Shown: positions 47,801 through 60,100 of the stretch, piece after piece
Layout of the letters: each line of letters starts with the position of its first letter
Position numbering within the stretch: position 1 is the first letter of the stretch
DNA from: Neospora caninum Liverpool
Lineage: Eukaryota; Apicomplexa; Conoidasida; Eucoccidiorida; Sarcocystidae
Assembly (NCBI RefSeq): GCF_000208865.1
Contig: NC_018397.1
Span: forward strand, 1,984,001-2,048,000
DNA length: 64,000 nucleotides
Direction of reading: 5' to 3'
Notes under the pieces: generated by a model
What the model saw: only the letters and a program-made list of their open reading frames with translations
Told to the model about the DNA's origin: nothing
The model's database searches: none
Translations under genes and position numbers: made by a program

Positions 47801-50322
47801 GAAGCGCCTGGAACAGACCCGTGCGCGAGCTGACTTGTTTCCTCACAGCAGGCAAGTGACGCACGCTGTAGCTGAACTCCCGGCTTGAGGTCTGCAGTTC
47901 GCGCTTGATCCGCCGTAGGTCCGAGTGGCGATGCACGCGAGCGCGAAGGTAACTCAGCTGCGAGAAAAAAAAACAAGGCCAGAGCATGCGGGAGGGTCCA
48001 CGCCAAGACGGGGAAGGAGAACGCGCCTGAAAACGACCCAAAATGCGTCGTGGACACGCAAGCAAAAAGGCGGGCTACCACAAGGGCCAACCGAGCGGAA
48101 GGATTCGGCACGCGCGCACGCGACGAGCGAGAAAAGCCGTTCCCACAGTTAGGGCGCCAGGACAAGTCGCTGAACGCGACTTCGAAGGAGTCTCTGCCGT
48201 CCTGCGGCGATTCAAGCTCTTTCGTCTCACGAACAGAAGCCCGGTCGCGGGTCTTTCTCGCGTCAACGCTCACCCCTTTCGCTGCGATTTTGTGGAGAGG
48301 ACAACAGTCCAGGAACGCATACTGCGAGTCTCGGTGCTCGTCGAAACTCGCAGCCTTCCTCCTGAGGTTGTTGAGAAACATGGCAGTGCCCAGGCGGTAC
48401 TTTGTGAACGTTGGCCATTCGAGGTTCTGGAGCAGAAGCACCGCGAACAGCCGAGCCGACCCGTCGTGGACGAAGACTTTCAGACACATGCGGCGATACA
48501 GCGATGGGGTGAAGAAAGTGTTGGAGTCTGAGGGGGACAGAGGATGCGCAATGCAAGGCAGGCACGCACCATTAGAAGCGTTCTAGGATTTGATGAACCC
48601 GAAGAACCCCCCACACTTTGACTGCCGGCCACCTCACCAGAGTCCGCCGCCTGGCATCGATCAGCCGACAGGACGCCTTGGGAGAACTACAGCGGCGGCC
48701 TCGTGCCCACGACGGGCAAGTCCTGTTTCACAGCCGTACGGCGTTCAACTCGGGAAAGGAGCCGATCCCGCGCACACGCTCGGAAGTTACGCGTTTCCTC
48801 ACTTCACGCTGATACCTGTGCGCTGTTATCATCAGGGCCGGTGAAAAGAAAACCCGTGCGACCGCAAGGTGCCCGTGTAAAAGGTTTTCCTTTCCGACTG
48901 CCACACACGCTTCGGATCATGTGTGCACGAGGCTCTCTGCGTTGCAAAACTGCAGCTACGAAGTCCAGAACGGGAACTGTGAACCTCTGAGTCCCGGTTC
49001 ACATCCTGTTCTCTGGAAAGCGTGTTCTCGCATCCATCGCCTCTCCAGCATCTGAGCTGGAGCTCGCTCCTCGGTTTTCAAGTGCGTCTGCATCTGACTT
49101 TCGATTGCTTACCAGTGCTCGTCGGAGGGCCGACATGGAGACTGTTGCTTCCGCCTCGCACGAACTGTCTCTTTCCACCTCCCTTTCCTTCGTGTCTGGC
49201 CGGACGCCACTCTGAAGAGCTCTTGCCGTCCGGAGAGACAGTTCGCTTGAGCACCACGTCGCCTGCGTAATACGAAAACCGTCCACCTCCTGTAGCTACG
49301 CTGGAGCCTCCCTCGTCTCGTGTTCTCCCCCCGCCCCTTTCCACATCGGCAGAACGATGCTTTTCTTGCCCGTCGTACAGAGTCGAGCTCGAAGAAGCTG
49401 CCGCGTTCAGAAGTGTTTGTACAGCTTCTGGACGTTCAGGTATCCCGCTGAACATTCCGTTTCTCTCTGCGTTGCCGTCAAGTGAGCCTTCGCTGCGTAT
49501 CGCTTCCCGCGTGGACGGAACCGGCTCATTCGCCCCACGGAATGGTGAACTTTCGTCTCTGTTGGGTTCCTCATACTGCTTAGAAATAGATTCCCGGTCC
49601 CCCTCCACGCCATGGGCGAGCTGTTCAAGTCCCAGAGTCTGCGCAGCTTCCCCGCGCGGATCGCCCGGCGAGACAACCGTTGCCTCACCGCCGTTTGCGG
49701 TGCTTGACAGTGGATGATTTGGGGTGTGCTTGGTAACTGCATTAAAAGCAGAAAACGGCGAAGCAAAGGGGACACGCCCTCGCTTTGGGCCTGAAAAAAA
49801 ACTTTCATCTGAAGGGGGGTCGCCCCCAACGCTGCGACTCTCGGGTCCCCGTTCACCTGAGGTCGAGGAATCTGGATCCGAAGCCCAGACACAACACGCT
49901 GTTAAGATGCACCAAAGAATGTGAGCGGCAAGGGGAAGAAAGAACACTGAAAAAAATCTTGTTGCTTTCCGGTGATCCGACTCCGGGCTTTCGTGTCTGC
50001 ACGTCCTTGTCCTCGTGTACACCCAGAGTGGCCTTCCAGTCACTTTCTGTTTCTCCGACCCGCAGTCGGAAGTCGCCTCCTCCACGCAAACCTCAGACAC
50101 CCCGAAGAGGGCGGGCTGTGGAGACGCGTGGAGGGCGGAGTCGCCGAAAAACTTTCGCGTGCCGGGGACCGTAGCCAAGGCGGAGCCTGGAGATCGCAAC
50201 GGCCCATGGACGGGGGCGCGCAACGCCTGGCCGTCCTCCCTCCCGGAAGCAGGGCGCAAACGACGAGTCCCCGTTCCCCGGCTGGCAGCCGGAGAAGCGT
50301 GGCACCGTTCTGTTCGCATCAT
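44844..50322 (-). CDS. Two-pass membrane protein with large lumenal domain, family unknown
   Basis: Five exons: 50322..49113, 48527..48274, 47957..47581, 47402..46061 and 45791..44844 (TAA), 1376 residues. All junctions are GT-AG with strong signals (GTAAGC, GTGAGC, GTGAGT, GTGAGC donors; CCCTCAG, CTCGCAG, GTCTTAG, TTGCCAG acceptors). The phases 1, 0, 2 and 0 agree throughout. A hydrophobic segment at about 122-148 acts as a signal anchor. A second at about 1075-1103 (VFFFFLIIFVYLHW, followed by RR) is near the C-terminus. The predicted topology is N and C tails in the cytosol with about 920 residues in the ER/vesicle lumen. Residues 404-1060 are compact and protein-like. They include EWPTFTKYRLG, a Trp/Tyr-rich stretch APLMWAYGSF and repeated hydrophobic strands. 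Residues 150-400 and the tail 1104-1376 are Ser/Glu-rich and disordered. No known domain was identified. Confidence 0.85.
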
Positions 50323-53300
50323 TAAACAAGAAGTACAGCTTGCCGTCGACTGCAGTCCTCTCGGTTAAATCAAGCCCTGGAGGCAATTCCTACGCAGGGC
50401 TGAGGACGCAATGAACCGCTCCGAGACCGAGCGAGACAAAACAGTGGCCTTCTCCCGACATAGTGGTTCACGCGTGCAGCAGAAACAGAAGACTATAACT
50501 TTTCTTTGTCCGTTCAGACATGAAAACAGAGTGTTGGCAAGCCTGAGACGAATCGAGTCCCTCGAAACGGGAGAGAACCCGGTGTACGTACAGCAACGCG
50601 CCTGCTGTGGGCGGAGCAGGTGAACGGCTGAAGGTGAAATCGATTTCGAAATTCCACGTCGGCCCGGAACTGCACGTTTGTTTCTCAGTTGCATTCGCCT
50701 TTTGGGGCACACGGGCAGGAAAAAATTGCGGCGACGGGAAAGGGGGCAAAACACACACATGCACCGTCTTTTTTCCTGCAGCTGCGCGCGACGGCCCGAT
50801 GGCTGACTTTCACCTGGCATGTGGGGGGAGGCGGGAGAAACGTCCGCGGGCTTCGATTTCTGATTCGAGAACAGGCTTCGTCCAAGTCGGGCAAGCGCCT
50901 TCTGGAGATCTCGGCCAGTCGCCGTTTACAGCGATGCTTCTTTCGAAATGAACACATGACCAGGACTTGTTTTCCGTTCATCTAACAAGTTTGCAACTTT
51001 TTGAGCCTACTAGTTCTGCTGCTGGCAGTGCCTGCAAGAAAACACGACAAGAGGATGGGGCGTGAAAACGGGGCACGTGGTCTTCTGGCGGACGCTACTA
51101 GTAGACACAATGAAGAATGTAGGCGCCTGACCGACAACCAGCAACAACGCTCCCGTGACTTTTTTGGTCGTGGATGTGACACACAAGAATCCACATCAGG
51201 GTGGAACCTATCGCTTCGGTAGATATCTGACAGATCATCTGGAGCGGTGCTTACCGTTACGCGCGCTCTTCTGTCTGTTCGTGCTGCTGGATGGGTGATC
51301 AGGCACACGTGCGATGTAGAGTTGTTCTGGCAAGCATAACTCCCGGCAAGCATAATTCCCGGCGATTCACTGAATTTACTGTGCCTGGCGCCGTATGAAT
51401 ACGAACCGTTGGCTTTCAGAAACAAACGCTGCTGGCATCGCACATCTCGTAGCAGCTCGTGCGGCTGTGGAACGGGGATGTTCCGCGCCTCTCAAACTGG
51501 GTATGCTCCCGAACACTTTCGGAGCATCTGCAAAGCTGTCAAGTGTATCCAGGTTAGAGCGTATTTTCAACTGGGAATTGTAGTAGAGGTCTTCTCATGC
51601 TTTCGGTTTATGAGTAACGAAATTGCGGACGAAGCGGGAACCCCAACGAAGTATTAGTTTTTTCACTTTGTCCTTCGGATGTCAACAGCCTCAATTACAC
51701 ATTCTCTGTGGAGCGATGGTCATCCGGGCGGTAGGAGAGGGCGAGTTGTTCAAGGCGGAGGAAGGTAATGCAGAGACAGCGACAGTTGTACATAAGTTGT
51801 CAGACGCCTCTGTAAGACACCAGGGCTTTGCGGAATGCAGAGCTAATGGTGCATAGGAATTCCCGATTGATTGCATCCATTGTTTCTCCATCGGAGCCGC
51901 CTCTGCGAAGGAAAAACACAAGACTCGCCGAAAAGCAGAAGCAAAGAGCACAGGCTTCGTAGTCCCTGGTGGAGCACGTTCCACGAGGCGAGGAACCCTT
52001 ATCGATAAGCACTATAGTGACCACGGGGCTCGTAACGAGACAACCTGTGGCAGGAGTGACAGGCAACCAGATGATTGCCAAAACTCTAACTGGAATACTG
52101 GAAGAGGAGGTACTGCGCTGGGTTTTCCTCTCTTTCAACCTCTGTATCTCTCTAGATTGACTTGCATGCGCCCGCGATTCGGCCAATCAGGCAAAGAATT
52201 GAGACACTGTGTACTTCAGCTTCGTTTTGTTGGGATGCCGGGCTGCACGCTTCCTCCCTCATGGAGCGTTGCGGCGGATCTCTTCACTGCGTCCGGTGCT
52301 TCTGTCCTGCTCTTCATCTTCGAGGGGACCGCCTGACACAGACGATGGCAGAAGGTGGCCTTCTCGGCAAAACAGAGGATACAGCGGCCGTGTCGCACCC
52401 TCCCCCCTTTCTGTTGGAGCAGTAATAAACGGAACACATGTTCCGATACGCTCCTCTGAGTAATACTTCTTGGTATTGAGCCGCTAACTGCAAGAAGCAA
52501 TCGCGAGCACGCCATTTATCCTAGTTAAGAGGCCTGATCCCCGTTCATGACTATTCAGTTAGCAGAGGACCAGTCTGACTGATCTGTGACCATGGTGAGT
52601 AGGCCGCGTGAAAAGACTCCACCAACACAACATGAATCGTTGTTGTGATTCCTGAACGTCCACATCTCCCGTGGAGGATTCAGGTGGCAAAGTCATGACG
52701 GTGAATGGTGTCCCTGGTTCTGTTGTGACCCCGGCGTATATCGTTGATATCTCAACTGGTCTATCTTGTGCCATCCAGAAACCGACTCGCTTTCCTACAG
52801 AAAACCTTACTACGGCATTCTACCCTTTTAGTCGTACGTTTGAATACACCCCTCAAGATTTAGCGTGCGATAACTTGCGAACCCTCAGCCCTTGACACTA
52901 CAGGAAGCTCGGTGGGCTGCTGCATTTTCTGAGACACCAGGCTGCTTTAATGGAATGACGCAGGAGCCATCCAGAGCATTTGAGGATACGGACAGATAAC
53001 TTTCAATTGTGCACCTCTTGCTGCAGCCTCTGGCGACGACTTTCGTTCTCGCGGTATGCACCGAAGCAATCGAGCTTCATGGACGCCTCCCACTGCGCTG
53101 CAACGTCGCCGACTGTCTATTTGCGTTCCTGTCTGGCGGTGTCTTTAGATGTCTGAAGTAGCTGTGTACGGAGCGGCAAATTTGCCAAGATGAACTGTCA
53201 GGAATCACGTTCGACTCGGAACTTGACAGCATTACTAGCGCCCAGCGGTGTCTAGAGAGCGAGCCGCGTGGTTGACATAACTCTAAGCACTCTGGTTGGC

Positions 53301-54123
53301 AAAAGTCTATGCATTTCTATGGGGCCACCGAAAAAATTTTCCCGTAAGGCGCTTGAGCGCTTAAGAGACTCGAGCTACCATCACGCATGCGCGGATGCCT
53401 TCCCTAAACGCGGAAAAAAAGACCGCGCAGCGAAGCAAAATCCAGGTCGAAACTGCAATGCACTGGCACCTCCCACGAGACTCATGTGGCCCGAGCCATC
53501 GAAGCTCGAAGCGAACGCTGGTGCGAAAATCGCGCGGCGCTCGACGTTTGCTGTGGCAGGTTCCGGACTTTGTTTCGTCTTTTGTTTGCGTGAGCTTTTT
53601 AAATCTCACATTCTTAAAACGCTTGTTACCTCTGACGCGAGAGACATTCCTAGTGAGTCGAGTCCATTCCTCTCTCGATCTTTCTGAATCTGTCTGTCTT
53701 GAGGCAACGGTCAAGTGCCCATTCCGCGAGTGTATATACCCCGTGAGCGTCGTTCCTGGCAGCATCGGTTTTCGAGTATCGCGCCAGGCCTGCGGCATCA
53801 AAAGAAGCTGCACAGCTCTGTCTTCACGTGTCTTTGTGCAGGATTCGGCCTCGGTGACTCATCCGGCCGCCCAACAAGGATGCTAGACTTTAGGTGCCTG
53901 TGGCATTGTCTATGTTTCAGCCGCGTCGACTGCTGCAGACCAACCCGCACCAGCACAGAGCGCCCCTGTCTTGGTTACTGTCATCGACTGCGAACGGCGC
54001 CGCTCGGCTCGATATGAATCTCTGGCTACTCCTCGTCGTTTGTTTTCTTGCCTGAGGTGACTTACCCTCTAAGTTTTCTTTTGCGGTTCACTTCGGCGCC
54101 GTTCCTCGACCGAAAACGGAAGC
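50323..54123. other. Divergent intergenic region, no gene firmly supported
   Basis: About 3.8 kb lies between two outward-facing genes. Short frames occur. One ATG-led plus-strand frame from about 53320 (MGPPKKFSRKALERL) runs roughly 120 codons to 53687. It has a basic composition but no motif, and could be a 5' exon, a small gene or noise. Pyrimidine-rich tracts upstream of 54124 fit a leader region. Confidence 0.4.
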
Positions 54124-57100
54124 ATGGACCCCGAGTCGGTGGACTGTCTTGCGGCGCACGGCGCGCTGCCGGACAGCGTCGAGCCCCAAGTCGACACTTT
54201 TCCGAAAGAATCCGCGGTCGCGAGGGGTGTCTACGATCCAGATGGGGACCTTCTGTCTGAAGATGAGTTGGAGGCCGGAAGTTTTTTCAATTTCACCTGC
54301 GACAGTCCACCAGAGGCAGAGTACGTCTGTGGTGTGACGGTGGGCGCAGCCTCCTCGGCCGCAGTGTACAGCGAGAGCTATCCCGCCAACCGCCAGGCGT
54401 TCTCTCCCTCCCGCGCAGTTCACCTGCAAGCAAACGTGTTGACTCCACCGTATCTCGCTGCAGCTTCAGAGACGCCCGACCACTCCCACGTTTCATCGTC
54501 AACCGCGAAAGGCGACACCGAAGGTCCGGCAGGTCAAGCCGACGCAGATATCCGCGCGCCGTCTGCCAGCACAGAAGACCAACCATCAAACACTTTGTGC
54601 ACCGAAGAGGGGGTGTTTGACGCCTCTTCTGACGCCTCGGAACGCTGCGCACGTGGTTCGGAGTTGGCGGGCGTTTCCGAGGACGAAGATGCCTGTGTGT
54701 CGCCCCGCTCGGTTGTGGAATCCCCGGTGGCGGCGAGCGGGAAAAATGTCAAACTCGGCTGCGTGAGTCAGCTAAATGTGTACGGTTCTGACGAAGACGG
54801 CACCGATTCAGAGTCGAACGCGTCAGGAAAAACAAGGATGCTTCGAACCGAAAGCCCTGAGGCGATCCCAGCGGAGACGGAAAATCACGATGCCTTGCTA
54901 GAAGCTTCGCATCTCGAGTTCGGACAAGAGGAATGCGAAGAGGGCAAAGGGTGTATTTCCGAGCAGCTGCTGGGCCCCGGGGGCGAACACCAGGAAAGCG
55001 ACTCCAGCGCCCCGCAAGATCAGGCGGTATTCCCGGGTCAAACTTCCCTATTTCTTACGAGCTACGTGTCTGAATCCGCCCTTCAGGAGCCTTGTGGAGA
55101 CGCTAGTGGCCCGTGGCAGAGCTATGCCTCTGCTCCTGTGTCTCCGTCCTCCACGCAGCTGTGTTCTTCGGAACCCTCGTTACTTTTCCCAGAACAGACG
55201 AGAAATTGCATTTCTCAATCCGCTCCGACATTCCCAATTGGCGACGCGAAGGAACGCCCCAGGTTTGAGTGCCCGCCTTCGGCGGAAACTCTCGAGGAGG
55301 CCTGCAACACCGGAAAAAGTCGCGAACTCAGTGTCATCCCCCCAACGTTCCACTGCGACTCCTCAGACTCGCCGTTCGCTGCATCCAGTGCCGACGACAC
55401 CCCTGCCGATATGCCACGTAGCCTCCCAATGTCTTCCAGTCCCTCTTCCTTCGGCTCTTCCGCGCGCTCGTGTGCATCGCGTGCCGTACCCTCCGCTTCC
55501 GTGCTCTCCCCTCTTTCTTCTGCGCCGGCGCCGCTTCCCATCTTGTCTCGGCCTCCGGCCCTGACGAGTCTCTTCATTAGCGCTTCCCCTGTGGCATCTC
55601 CCTCGCATCTGCCCGCAGGGAGGCGCGACTTGAAGGAATCTCCCAGCGATTTTTCGTCTCGAAGACCAGTCCCTGCAGAAGCGCCTGCTCCAGGCGATTT
55701 GTGGAACACGCCTCCTTCGACGCCACAAGGATCGAATGTGGCGTTGCTGGGCCACCGCACGCCTCTTCCGCAAGACAGGCCTCGCCGCCCCATGTGCTCA
55801 GGCACGCCCTTGACGCACTGCCAACCTCTTCAGTCCGTCTCGGGCGGTCCGGGCTCCGTGGCGGGACCGAGGCAGTCGAGAAGTCAACAGGCTCGAGGCG
55901 AGACAGACGACGAAGCCGAATGGACGCGGCTGCAAGCCCAGCTGGAGAAGTTGCGGCAACTGCGGCGGGCGGAGATGGAGAAGCAGCTGCGTCTCGAGGA
56001 GGAACAGGACGAGCGGGAACTGCTGGCGCAGCTGGAGTTGCGAAGGAAGCGCGGGGAAGAAGCGACCGGCCACACACCCGTGGAAGGTCGTCTCGCACGC
56101 GTTGTCACGCGCGAACAGGAGAGGGTGCGCGAGTCTCGACAGACTGGCGAAAACCAGAAACGCGTACTTCTAGAGGATCCAAAGCGACAGTTCTTGCACG
56201 TGGAAACTGAAGACGAAAGGGCGTCGTTTGTGCCAGGGCGGAACCAAACGGCGGTGTTTGGATCGGGGACACATCGACCTCCAGGGGACGAGCGAGAGCT
56301 TTGCCTGCCACCCCCCCCCTCGCCAGTCCAGACGCTTCGCGCTCCACAACGAGCGGACGACGTTTGCGCTTCGGCTCCACTCTCTGAAGGCGCCCGCGAA
56401 GAAAACGCAGGCAAGTTCAGTTTCATGCCTGGCGCCGACGCCGCAGAGGAAACAGATACGGAAGCGAGGCAAGGCCAAGCGTCTCTTCTTTCTCCCACAC
56501 GCGCAGCGGCTGCTTGTGAGCACGGCCGCGCAGAAGACAGACTGCCCTCGTTCGGGGGGATGCGGAGCTCAGATGACAGTTTCGATCCCGACGATGACGC
56601 ACAAGAACGCGGTCGAGAGGCTGTGGACGAGTGCTCCGAGGAGAGTAGCTGCATGGGAGCGGCGCTTCAAACGCCGCAGCGCGAGACGGAGGACCAGGGA
56701 AACGCCTCGCCCACGTCTCGCTCTGACCTCCCAGGCCCCGTTCCGTCCTTCCCGCTCCATGCGGGCAGAGACCAGCAGACTAGCCCATCTCATGTAGGCG
56801 AAGGACTCTTTCCCGTTCAGGAGAACGCGAGTCTCAGCTGGACAGAGGTGCCCTCCCCCAGCAGGGCGCGATACCTTGAGCTTGCCCAGCAAGACGGCGC
56901 GTTTTCAGCCTCCAGCGCAATGTCATCCAGCCTTCCTGGCCCGAATGGAGGGATCCAGTACAAAAAGAATATGTCGCTTTCCTCGGCGGTTCTGACCTGT
57001 GAAGAGACAGTCAGACTCCCGCCATCTCCCCGTCCGTTAGGTGCCCTATTTTCAGGCGTGGGTGGCGCCGTCGTTGTCTCTCCCACGTCAGGCTCTGTTA

Positions 57101-60100
57101 CACCGCTATCGAACAGCCCTTTGAATGCCTCGCCGCCTCTCTCGTTCCCAGGAAGCTCCGACGCTCTCGTCCAGGTTCCGGCCTCGAGAACAGACCAGCC
57201 TCTCTACTACCACAATCTGTGTCCAGATTCTCAAGAGGATGTGCAGCCGGCGGCAGTGCGGTCTCACGAACAAACAGGAACCTTCAACCAGCGAAGCACT
57301 GCTTCTCTGCCAGCCAGCCATGGTGTATGGGTTGCCGACGAGAAGCATCCCAGGGACGCCGCTACCTGTGCGGCGGCACCGCGTCTTCGCTACGCAACTC
57401 AGGAGGCTGACCCTAGCCCTTCGCAGAGCTCTCATCTTAGCCGAGGCTGGGGGTCAACGTGCTTGGACGAATCGAGTCCAATCCTCTCCCTCGGAGCAAG
57501 TTCGCTGACCTGCGCTTCGCTGTGCTCACCTTCCCAGGTGCTCTTGAGCCCGCGATCGTCGACGCGGTCCAGCGGCTTTGACGCCTGCTCGCCGTCTTCC
57601 CATCCTTTGCCGACAGAAACAGACAGCATGGCGCCATCGGCTGTCACGCTCCGTCCGCAGGTTATCTCCCTTCCTCCAGCGGCGTGTAGCCGAACGGTAT
57701 ATTCCCCTTCCGGTTCATCGAAGGCACCCGAAAGTTCTCTATCGCATGCGCTCGTCACTGCAGCGCCAGGAGCTGCGTTTGAGCAGAAAACGCTTCCGGC
57801 CCAGGCGAGTGCGGCCGCTGGAGTCTTGCAGGCCTCGCATAAGTCTGGCGCATTCGCCCCCGGGAACACGGCAGGCTTGGGGACCGCAAGTGGCACCCAA
57901 TGCCCGCGTTTGCCGAGTGCGTTCTACGTGAATTCGGATCGAGGGGCCGCCGCAGGCCGGCCGGTAGAGCACGAGAGAGCCGGGAATCTTCACCCTGGCG
58001 CATCGCATGGACCAAGACAGGAAACGGTCTCTCCAGGAGGCGTCCCACAAATGCAGAGCTACCCTGTGGGTCTGCCTGCAGGCGCAGCAGTCGCTCTCCA
58101 CGGCGAACATGCGCAGGTACGCGCACCGTCGTCGGTGGCATGCTCTCAGGCGTCGGCGCAGTTCCAAATACCAAGCACCGCCGTGGCTAGCGGCTTTCAG
58201 AACCCCCCTGCTTTGCAGTCTTCTCGGTCTTATCATGATACGGTTAGCTCGATCCCCGGTGGGTACGCCCACGGCGACTCCTTGGCTTCTGGAGGCTTTG
58301 GGCAACCATACACGGCAGGCGACGAAACATTTTTTGCCAGCGCCGAGTCTCGCATGCTGCAAGCACATGTTCAGAATTCCGCCGCCGCCAGCCACATGAC
58401 CAGGTTTCCTCAAATGCCTCAACATCTCGGGCCGTTTGTTGCCGTCACATGTCCACACGAACCGATTCGACCGTTCAAACGGACTGTGAAGTGCCGGGCA
58501 CGCAATCCGACTGAACCAATGACCCCTCGTGGAATCAGCGGTCCGTGCCCCGAATCCGCTTTTGCATGCGGGACGACGGCTACACTGGCGGAGACAGTTG
58601 TCCCAGATGCCTTCTTTTCAGACGAGCAGGCGGTGCCGCTCCACGCGACATATTCGGATCTCTCTGTTCCGCCACTAGGTTTCGGCGGGAAGCCGTCTGT
58701 CTATCGGAGTGAGATGCCTCAGGAGAACGGCCAGTCTTCGACTCCACGCAAGCGCTTTTTGGGCGGCACCACGCGGCTGTTCGGAGGGCTGAAGACCCAC
58801 GGGCCCTCCCGTGCCTGCGCGGCCTCGGCCACGTTGTCGGACAAACACGCGAAGCCGACTTTGCGACCGTCCGCGGCTGCTCTTCCGTTTTCCCAGATCG
58901 GCAGCATGAGCCGCTCTGCGAGTCTTCCACGTTTAGGCGAGTTCGCGGAGGCACCTTTTTCGAATGCGGGTTTCTCTTACGAGGCTGCCTCTCAACCGCT
59001 TCACAGCAGCCTTCCCGGACAGCATCTGGATGTGGTGTATGCCCCGCATGCCCAATGCGGGGTGGGACGCCTGCCTTTTGCGGCGCCCGCCCCGATTATG
59101 CTTCAGCCTGAGGAGCTGAGCGGAGGGCCGTGTTCGGGGAGAGACGGCTGCGAGTCGCCACGCGTCAAGAACTCTCGAGGGACTTGCCTGGCTGGGAGAG
59201 TGGCGGCAGCGGCGAGAGAGAAGTTGCTGGACGTTGGCGAGAAGTTTGTCGACGAGGTTGGAAGCGCCGCTGCCAAGGGCGGCTCGATGGTTAAGCAGAT
59301 CGCTACACTGCTGCAGAAGGGGTTGGACACTCTGGTGGACGGCGACGCGTTACCTCCCCCTCGCTTACCTGGAGGCGACAGGCCGCACATGGAGAAGCCT
59401 GATGTGGGCACCAGGAGTTTCGACGGAGACAGCACCTACATGAGTGCTTTGCACGCAGCGAGGAGACAGGAATTCCTGTGCCACACGCGAGACAGGCCTC
59501 CAATGGAGGTGGGCGGAGACGAACGGCGTGGACTGCTGCGCAGCAGTGCATGGTTCAACGTGGCTTCAACCGACGGCGGAGAGGAGCGCACTGCGTGCCA
59601 CGATGGGAGCTTTTCCCACGATTTTGCAGAGGCTCACACGATGCCGAGGCAAGTCGGAATGGAACGAGGGGACGGGCATTGTGAGCGCTCCGCATTTGGC
59701 GTCTCTGCGACAGTTTCTGGAGCACTCGAGGTGGCGTTGCCCACGACGACAACGGTGCGTCGACCTCTCCCATCCATCGCTCTTTCGGGAATGAAAAACT
59801 CGTCTTCCGGCTCTTCAGAGCCCAATGGACATCAGGCAAATCCTTCGGTCCTCTCCCGAGAAAACACGCGTCCCGGGAGGCCGTTCCCTCGCTGGGAGAA
59901 CGGCGACGGACAGCACTGGGTTGCCTCAGACTCCCGTGACCACCCTGGCAAAGGGAGGCTTGCAAGAGACGTAGACAATCTCTCTGAACCAAGAGACAGA
60001 CCTCCGTTCGCTGCCAGCCTAGCGTGTGGTTTCGACTGCTCATCGGTGAAAGGCACGCAGAGCGCACACGCTGCGCCGTGCCCGCCAAGTTCCCAAGCGC

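Noticed and set aside
50365..50820. Minus-strand open frame upstream of the two-pass membrane protein gene
   Set aside because: Composition looks like 5' untranslated sequence, and the ATG at 50322 gives a clean start for the supported gene.
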